Notes under the pieces: generated by a model
Database searches by the model: none
What the model saw: only the letters and a program-made list of their open reading frames with translations
Told to the model about the DNA's origin: nothing
Assembly (NCBI RefSeq): GCF_039929605.1
Contig: NZ_JBDSQX010000054.1
Span: 1-64,000, forward strand
Source of the DNA: Pelomonas sp039929605
Lineage (GTDB): Bacteria > Pseudomonadota > Gammaproteobacteria > Burkholderiales > Burkholderiaceae_C
Reading direction: 5' to 3'
DNA: 64,000 nt
Position numbers and translations under genes: made by a program
In this document: in pieces, positions 52,892 through 61,200 of the stretch
How the letters are laid out: each line of letters begins with the position of its first letter
Numbering within the stretch: the stretch's first letter is position 1

Positions 52892-54955
52892 TCAGGCCTT
52901 TAGAAACTCCGCCTTCGTCCCGAGCCAGCGCGCCACCTGACGTCGCGCCGCCTCGGGATGCCCGTCCAGCAGTTGCGGCGCCAGCGCGCGGGCGGCGACG
53001 AGCAGGGGCGCGTCCTCCTGCAGGTCGGCAAAACGCAGCAGCTCGGCGCCGCTCTGGCGTGAGCCCATGAACTCCCCCGGCCCGCGGATGTCGAGGTCGC
53101 GGCGCGCGATCTCGAAGCCGTCGGTCGTCTCGGCCATGGCCTTGAGCCGCGCCTTGCCGGTGTCGGACAGCGGCGGGCTGTAGATCAGCACGCACACACT
53201 CGCCTTCGAGCCGCGCCCCACGCGGCCACGCAACTGGTGCAGCTGCGCCAGGCCAAAGCGCTCGGCGTGTTCGATGACCATCAGGCTGGCGTTCGGCACA
53301 TCCACGCCGACCTCGATGACCGTCGTGGCCACCAGCACGCTCGTCGCGCCGCCGGAAAACTGCGCCATCACGGCCGCCTTCTCGCCCGACGCCATGCGGC
53401 CGTGCAGCAGGCCCACCTGCGTGCCTTGCAGCTCCTCGCTCAGCTCCGCGTGCGTCTCGGTCGCGTTGCGCAGGTCCACGGCCTCGCTCTCCTCCACCAG
53501 CGGGCAGACCCAGTAGACCTGGGCACCGTCGGCCACCGCCATGCGGATCTTGTCGACCACGTCGTGGCGCTTGGACTCGGTGAACACCTTGGTGACGATG
53601 GGGCTGCGGCCGGGCGGCAGCTCGTCGATCGTGGAGACGTCGAGGTCGGCGAAGTAGGTCATCGCCAGCGTCCGAGGAATCGGCGTCGCACTCATCATCA
53701 GCATGTGCGGCTCCAGGTCCATCGCCTTGAGCTTGTTGCGCAATGCCAGTCGCTGCGCGACGCCAAACCGGTGTTGCTCGTCAATGATGGCCAGGCCCAA
53801 CTTCGCGAACTTGACCTTGTCCTCGATGACGGCATGCGTGCCGATGACGAGCTGGGCCTCGCCCGACGCCGCCGCGTCCAGCATTGCCTGCCGCGCCTTG
53901 CCCTTCACGCTGCCGGTGAGCCAGGCGACCTTCAGCCCCATCGGCTCCAGCCAGCTGATGAGCTTGCGGAAATGCTGCTCGGCCAGGATCTCGGTGGGCG
54001 CCATCAGCGCGCACTGCCAGCCGGCGTCGATGGCGACGGCCGCGGCCAACGCGGCCACCACCGTCTTGCCCGAGCCCACATCGCCCTGCAGCAGCCGGTG
54101 CGTGGGCTGAGGCCGCGCCAGGTCTTTCGCAATCTCCTCGGCCACGCGCTGCTGCGCGGCGGTCAACTGAAACGGCAGCGCCGCCAGCAGCTTCTCGTGC
54201 AGGCCGCCGGGCCTGCCGCGCAGGGCCGGTGCCGCCAGCAGCGCGCGCTCGCGCTGGGCCTGCAGCTGCGACAACTGCTGGGCCAGCAGTTCCTCGAACT
54301 TGAGCCGCTGCCAGGCCGGATGGCTGTGGTCTTCCAGCGCGGCGAGCGACGCGCTCGGCGGCGGGTGGTGCAGGTAGTGCAACGCGTCCTTCAACGGCGG
54401 CAGCCCGTGCGGCACAACGCCCGCCGGCAGCAGCTCGCGCAGGTCCGCCCGCGCCAGGCCCGAGGCCACGGCCTTGCGCAGATAGGCCTGCGGCAGCTGG
54501 GCGGACGCGGGGTAGACCGGCGTGAGGGATTGCGCCAGCGGCGTGTCCTCGTCGACGACCTTGACGACCGGGTGCACCATCTCGCGGCCGAAGAAGCCGA
54601 CCCGCGCCTCACCGCGGATGCGCAGCCGGGTGGCGGCGGACATCTGCCGTTGCTGCGCCGGGTAGAAGTTGAGAAAGCGCAGCAACAAGGTGCCGGACTC
54701 GTCCTTCACTCGCACCAGCAGTTGGCGGCGCCCGCGCATCTCGATCTGGCAGTCCACGACAACGCCCTCCACCTGCGCCGGCTCGTTCTCGCGTAGCGCG
54801 GCGATGGGGATGACACGCGTCTCGTCCTCATAGCGCAGCGGCAGGTGCAGGGCCAGGTCGATGTCGCGCAGCAGGCCGAGCTTTTCCATCGCCTTTTGGG
54901 GCGCGGACTTGGTGGCGGGTTTGGGCGTGGCGGCGGCCTCGGGCATGGGCGGCAT
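52892..54955 (-). CDS. recG: ATP-dependent DNA helicase RecG
   Basis: This 687-aa branch-migration helicase has a wedge/OB domain (~60-150), Walker A GDVGSGKT, DEQH box IIDEQHRFGV, SATPIPRTL, and motif VI QLRGRVGRG. It reverses stalled forks and processes junctions. I chose the ATG at 54955; another nine bases later also fits. It is divergent from queA with only 22 bp between starts, so the promoters must overlap. Confidence 0.96.
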   Translation of the reverse strand: MPPMPEAAATPKPATKSAPQKAMEKLGLLRDIDLALHLPLRYEDETRVIPIAALRENEPAQVEGVVVDCQIEMRGRRQLLVRVKDESGTLLLRFLNFYPAQQRQMSAATRLRIRGEARVGFFGREMVHPVVKVVDEDTPLAQSLTPVYPASAQLPQAYLRKAVASGLARADLRELLPAGVVPHGLPPLKDALHYLHHPPPSASLAALEDHSHPAWQRLKFEELLAQQLSQLQAQRERALLAAPALRGRPGGLHEKLLAALPFQLTAAQQRVAEEIAKDLARPQPTHRLLQGDVGSGKTVVAALAAAVAIDAGWQCALMAPTEILAEQHFRKLISWLEPMGLKVAWLTGSVKGKARQAMLDAAASGEAQLVIGTHAVIEDKVKFAKLGLAIIDEQHRFGVAQRLALRNKLKAMDLEPHMLMMSATPIPRTLAMTYFADLDVSTIDELPPGRSPIVTKVFTESKRHDVVDKIRMAVADGAQVYWVCPLVEESEAVDLRNATETHAELSEELQGTQVGLLHGRMASGEKAAVMAQFSGGATSVLVATTVIEVGVDVPNASLMVIEHAERFGLAQLHQLRGRVGRGSKASVCVLIYSPPLSDTGKARLKAMAETTDGFEIARRDLDIRGPGEFMGSRQSGAELLRFADLQEDAPLLVAARALAPQLLDGHPEAARRQVARWLGTKAEFLKA

Positions 54956-54977
54956 TGTGCAAGCCGACAATCGCGGC

Positions 54978-56021
54978 ATGACCCGTTTCACCGTCGCCGA
55001 CTTCGATTTCGACCTCCCGCCCGAGCTGATTGCCCAGCATCCGGCGGCCGAGCGCAGCGCCTCGCGGCTGCTTGACGCATCTGGCGACCAGCCGGTGGAC
55101 CGCGTCTTCCGCGAGCTGCCTGATCTGCTCGCGCCCGGCGACCTGCTGGTCTTCAACAACACCCGCGTCATCAAGGCCCGGCTCTACGGGGTGAAGGCGA
55201 CCGGCGGCTCGGTGGAGGCGCTCGTCGAGCGCGTGCTGCCGGGCACGCGAGAAGTCTGGATGCACCTGCGCGCCAGCAAGAGCCCCAAGCCGGGCAGCCG
55301 CGTGCGCTTCGCCGAGGCCTTCGACGCCGAGGTGCTGGGCCGCTGCGGGCCCGACGACGGCCTCTTCCACCTGCGCTTTGCCGGCGATCCCTTCGCGCTG
55401 CTGGAGGCCCACGGCCACGTGCCTCTGCCGCCCTACATCGCCCATGCCGACAGCGCCGAGGACGAACGCCGCTACCAGACCGTCTTCGCCAGGGAGCCCG
55501 GCGCCGTCGCCGCGCCCACGGCGGCGCTGCATTTCGACGAGGCCTTGCTGGCCCGCCTGGCCGAGCGCGGCGTCAGCACCGCGCATGTGACGCTGCACGT
55601 CGGCGCCGGCACCTTCCAGCCGGTGCGCGTCGAGACGCTGGCCGAACACAAGATGCACAGCGAGTGGTTCGACGTGCCGGAGTCCACCGTGGACGCCATC
55701 GCCGCGTGCCGCGCGCGCGGCGGCAAGGTCGTCGCGGTGGGCACGACGACGCTGCGCGCGCTGGAGTCCGCGGCGCGTGGCGGCGAGCTGCAGGCCGGCG
55801 CCCGCGAGACCGACATCTTCATCACGCCGGGCTTCCCATTCCGCGTCGTCGACCGCCTCGTCACCAACTTCCACCTGCCCAAGAGCACGCTGATGATGCT
55901 GGTCAGCGCGCTGGCCGGGCATGAGAGGGTGATGGCGCTCTACCGACATGCCATCGGCGAGCGCTACCGCTTCTTCAGCTATGGCGACGCGATGCTGTTG
56001 ACGCGCACCAGCGCCGGCTGA
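54978..56021 (+). CDS. queA: S-adenosylmethionine:tRNA ribosyltransferase-isomerase
   Basis: This 347-aa enzyme makes epoxyqueuosine in tRNA. It has FDFDLPPELIAQHPAAERSASRLL, LLVFNNTRVIKARL, ALHFDEALLARL, HVTLHVGAGTFQPV, TTTLRALES and NFHLPKSTL. The frame is open upstream but the family start is at 54978. tgt is 0.9 kb further on, with a reverse-strand gene between them. Confidence 0.96.
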   Translation: MTRFTVADFDFDLPPELIAQHPAAERSASRLLDASGDQPVDRVFRELPDLLAPGDLLVFNNTRVIKARLYGVKATGGSVEALVERVLPGTREVWMHLRASKSPKPGSRVRFAEAFDAEVLGRCGPDDGLFHLRFAGDPFALLEAHGHVPLPPYIAHADSAEDERRYQTVFAREPGAVAAPTAALHFDEALLARLAERGVSTAHVTLHVGAGTFQPVRVETLAEHKMHSEWFDVPESTVDAIAACRARGGKVVAVGTTTLRALESAARGGELQAGARETDIFITPGFPFRVVDRLVTNFHLPKSTLMMLVSALAGHERVMALYRHAIGERYRFFSYGDAMLLTRTSAG

Positions 56022-56033
56022 CGGAGGCGGGAC

Positions 56034-56834
56034 TCATTCGCCGGTGTACATCGCCGTTCGCGCGCCCTTGTCGCCGAGGTGGCGGCGCAGGATGGCGTGG
56101 ACGCTGCCATCGGCCAGCATGGCCTGCAGCGCACGGCGCAGACGCAGGCGGTCGGCCTCGGGCATGGTGTGGGCCATGGCCAGCGAGACCGCGTTGCGCT
56201 CGTTGGGCGCCACGTCCACGGCCACAAGTTCGTCGGGGTTGTCGAAGGCAGCCATGGCGATGCCCCAGCCGCTCGGCAGGGCCAGCAGCCCGTCGGCCCG
56301 GCCCGCGCGCATCATGCGGGCGGCGGTCTTGAAATCACCTGCCTCGACGAGGCGGCCCTGGCTGCGCATGCGCAGCACCCAGGCGTCGATGGTCGGGCCG
56401 TGGGCATAGCCGCGAACGTCCAGCAGCCGCAGCCCGGGCATGGCCTCGAAGGCGGCGATGCTGTTGATCCGCCCCGCGAGTTCGCGTCGCATCAGCACCT
56501 GGTAGCGGCCCTGGGCATAGGGCACCAGCTCGGCAATCTCGCGCCGCTCCGGGCTGGCCAGCGCAGACAGCGTCAGCTGCACGACGCCACGCCGCATCTG
56601 GTCCCAGATGCGCACGCGCGACTCGACCACCATCCGCAACTCGCAGCCCGAGCGCAGCGCCAGCTCGTCGAACATGTCCTTGTCGATGCCGGCCGGCCCC
56701 AGCTGCGGGTCTTCGTAATAGAAGCGGGCATAGGCATACACGGCGGCTGTGTAGGGGCCGCAGGCTTGGGCGGCCCCTCCCGTTGAAGCAAGCGTCAGCC
56801 CTGCGAGAAGGGCCTGGATCGGCGCGCGGATCAT
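56034..56834 (-). CDS. Periplasmic substrate-binding protein (SBP family 3-like)
   Basis: This 266-aa protein has a signal peptide (MIRAPIQALLAGLTLAS) and the family 3 layout: YEDPQLGPAGIDKDMFDELALRSGCEL, VVESRVRIWDQMRRGVVQL and a C-terminal ADGSVHAILRRHLGD. It has no ABC permease or ATPase nearby, so it may be a stand-alone sensor or an orphan binding protein. It lies between queA and tgt on the opposite strand. Confidence 0.85.
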   Translation of the reverse strand: MIRAPIQALLAGLTLASTGGAAQACGPYTAAVYAYARFYYEDPQLGPAGIDKDMFDELALRSGCELRMVVESRVRIWDQMRRGVVQLTLSALASPERREIAELVPYAQGRYQVLMRRELAGRINSIAAFEAMPGLRLLDVRGYAHGPTIDAWVLRMRSQGRLVEAGDFKTAARMMRAGRADGLLALPSGWGIAMAAFDNPDELVAVDVAPNERNAVSLAMAHTMPEADRLRLRRALQAMLADGSVHAILRRHLGDKGARTAMYTGE

Positions 56835-56925
56835 GTGCCGATGGTGGCGGGTGAGGCGGTTGGCGTCCAGCGTGTTTTGCGTGGTGGATGCCGGCCGTCG
56901 ACCCCGCTGCGACAATCCCACCCCC

Positions 56926-58053
<1,128 letters not shown>

Positions 58054-58269
58054 CAGCGCTGCCGCTCTCAGCGGCGTATCCCAAGATCTAGGGGGGTGCC
58101 CCTGCTTTCGCCGAGCGGCGTCCCCCGTTTGCAGGTCAAGAAACGTAAATTCGTCACACGTGCAAGCCCAGAATCGCGCCGGCCCTCCCCGGATCATGCG
58201 CGCTTGCTGCCGCCTGTAACTGCATGAAACAGCGGGGTTGGCGAGACAACTTCCCCGAGGGTTTTAGAC

Positions 58270-61200
58270 ATGTCGATCAAGTCCCTGCGCGCCCTGCGCC
58301 GCGCCTCCAAGAACGCATCCACCCGCGTTGAGGCCCGCCGCGCTGAGCCCTGGAAGATCGAGACGCTGGAGCCGAAGCTGCTGCTGTCGGCAGATGCGCT
58401 GCCCGCCGTACACCTGATGGCCATCCAGAGCGAGGCAGCGGCGGCGCCCAAGGTCTACGCCTTCGAGCGCGGCGAGGGTGCGGCCTGGGTGGATGCGCGC
58501 GTAGCAGGTGACGATGCGAGCGGCCTGCTGCGGTTGGGCGCCGGCATCGCGCCCAGCGACGTGGCGGTGCGCCGCGTCGTGGACGACGCCACCGGCCAGG
58601 CCGATGCGCTGGAACTGGCGCTGCGCGGCACGGCCGACCGCGTGCAGATCCGCGGCTTCTTCACCGCTGCCAGCCCGGTGCAAAGCGTCGCGTTTGCAGA
58701 CGGCACGCGCTGGAGAGCCGACGAGCTGCCTGGCTTCATCGAGACCGGCCCGCAGCGCCAGGCGCTCGCGTCGAGCGTAGACGCTGCCGACGCAACCGCC
58801 ACCTACGACGCCACTGAGGATTTCAGCACCGCGAGCAATCCCGCTGGCGCGTGGAGTTATGGCTACTCCCCGCTGGGCGGGAGCGGCTACGCCCTGACGC
58901 TGTTCGACCAGCCATCGGGCTCGACATGGAACAAGTCCGGCTACGTGACCTCGGGCACGCCAACGGCGTGGAAGAACACCACCGGCAGCACCCAGTACGG
59001 CGTCGGCGCGGGGCGGATTGCCCTGCATCCGGGCCCGACCGCCGGTGGCGACTACGCGATCCTGCGGTTCACCGCGCCAGCCGATGGGCAGTACAAGCTA
59101 ACCGGCCAGTTCTTCGCCGGTGACAGCGGCTCGATGAGCGGCAGCGTCGTGCTCAACGGCAACCTGGCCCAGCCGCTGCAGTACTTCGCCAGCACCACCG
59201 ACGTCTCGGTGTTCTCGCTCGCACCGCTGCAGATGGTGGCCGGAGACACGCTGGACTTCGCGGTCGGCAACAACGGCAGCTTCTACAGCGGCAACACGCC
59301 GGTTGCGGTCGTCATTGAAAGCGTTGCCGCCGTCGTCGCACCCTCCACCGGCAACAACCTCTACCTGTTCGGCCGTGGCGACGGCGCGACGACGGTGCAG
59401 TCCTATTCGGACCCCAACCTCGGCAAGGTCAATACGCTGCAGTTCAAGAGCGGTGTGCTGCCCGCCGATGTCAGCGTCGCCCGCGCGACGGACGGCCAGG
59501 CGGGCGGCAATGTCGCGTTGGCGCTGACGATCAACGGCACCGCCGACGTCATTTCATTCAACGGCTTCCTGTACGGCGGCACGCCGGCCAACGAGTTCAA
59601 CGGCCTGCAGCGGGTCACCTTCGCCGACGGCACGGTCTGGGATGTGTCGCAGCTGCTCTTCCTGCTCGGCATGGGCACGGCGGGCAATGACGGCCTCAAC
59701 GGCGGCGCGGGCGCCGACCTGCTGAACGGCGCGGCCGGCAACGACGGCCTGAACGGCGGCGGCGGCAACGACACGCTCTACGGCGGCGCGGGCAGCGACA
59801 GCCTCGAAGGCAGCGATGGCGACGACATCCTCGACGGCGGCAGTGGCGACGACACCACCAACGGCGGCACCGGCAGCAACACCTTCCTGTTCGGCCGCGG
59901 CGACGGCTCGGACCGGCTCTACTACAACCACAACGGCGGTCAGGCGCGCATCAACACGCTGCAGTTCAAGGCTGGCGTCACGCCGGGCGACATCCTGCTG
60001 CGCCAGGCCTACGACAACTACTTCGGCGGCAACCGCGCGCTGGAGCTGGCCATCGTCGGCACCGCCGACAAGGTCACCGTCAACGCCTTCTTCCTCAACG
60101 ACGACCCGGCCAATGCCTACGCGGGCATCCAGCTCGTCCGCTTCGCCGACGGCACCGAGTGGACGGCCAACCAGCTCGTCACCCTGCTGCTGGCCGGCAC
60201 GCCCGGCGACGACAGCCTGCGCGGCACCAGCGCGGCCGACACCCTCAGCGGCGGCGCCGGCAATGACTCGCTCAACGGCGCGGCGGGCGACGACGTCATC
60301 TCAGGCGGTACGGGCAATGACAGCCTCACCGGCGAGGCCGGCGCCGATCAACTGCTGGGCGGCGATGGCGACGACAGCCTGGACGGCGGCGACGGCAATG
60401 ACACGCTGGAAGGCGGCGCGGGCAACGACACGCTGAACGCCGGGGCCGGCAGCAACACCTTCCTATTCGGCCGTGGCGACGGCCAGGACCGCCTCTACTA
60501 CAACCACAACGGTGGTCAGGCGCGCACGAATGTGCTGGTCTTCAAGGCCGGCATCGTGCCGGGCGACATCGTCGTCAAGCAGGCCTACGACAACTACTTC
60601 GGTGGCAACCGTGCCTTGGAGCTGAGCATTGCCGGCACCGCCGACAAGGTCACGATCAATGCCTTCTTCCTGAACGACGACATCGCCAACGCCTACTCCG
60701 GCATCCAGCGCGTGCGCTTTGCCGACGGCACCGAGTGGGATGCTGCGGCCATCGTCAACATGCTGTTTGCCGGCTCGGACGGCAACGACGACCTGCGCGG
60801 CACCAGCGGTGCCGACATCCTCAACGGCGGCGCCGGCAATGACTCGCTCAACGGTGCGGCGGGGGACGACGTCATTTCAGGCGGCACGGGCAATGACAGC
60901 CTCACCGGCGAAGCCGGCGCCGACCAGCTCCTCGGCAACGACGGCGACGACAGCCTGGACGGCGGCGAGGGCGACGACACGCTGGAGGGCGGCGCGGGCA
61001 ACGACACGCTGAACGCCGGTGCAGGCAACAACACGTTTGTGTTCGGCCGTGGCGATGGTCAGGACCGGCTGTACTACAACCACGACGGCGGCCAGGCGCG
61101 CATCAACACGCTGCAGTTCAAGCCGGGCGTGCTGCCGGCGGACGTGATCGTCAAGCAGGCCTACGACAACTATTTCGGCGGCAACCGGGCGCTGGAGCTG

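Noticed and set aside
53237..54796. 519-codon plus-strand frame over recG
   Set aside because: It is antisense to all conserved RecG motifs and its translation is low-complexity.
58054..58269. Possible riboswitch or terminator between tgt and the RTX gene
   Set aside because: I tried to fold the GC-rich part (GGGGGGTGCCCC and CGAGCGGCGTCCCCCG) but found no convincing aptamer or a stem followed by a T-run.
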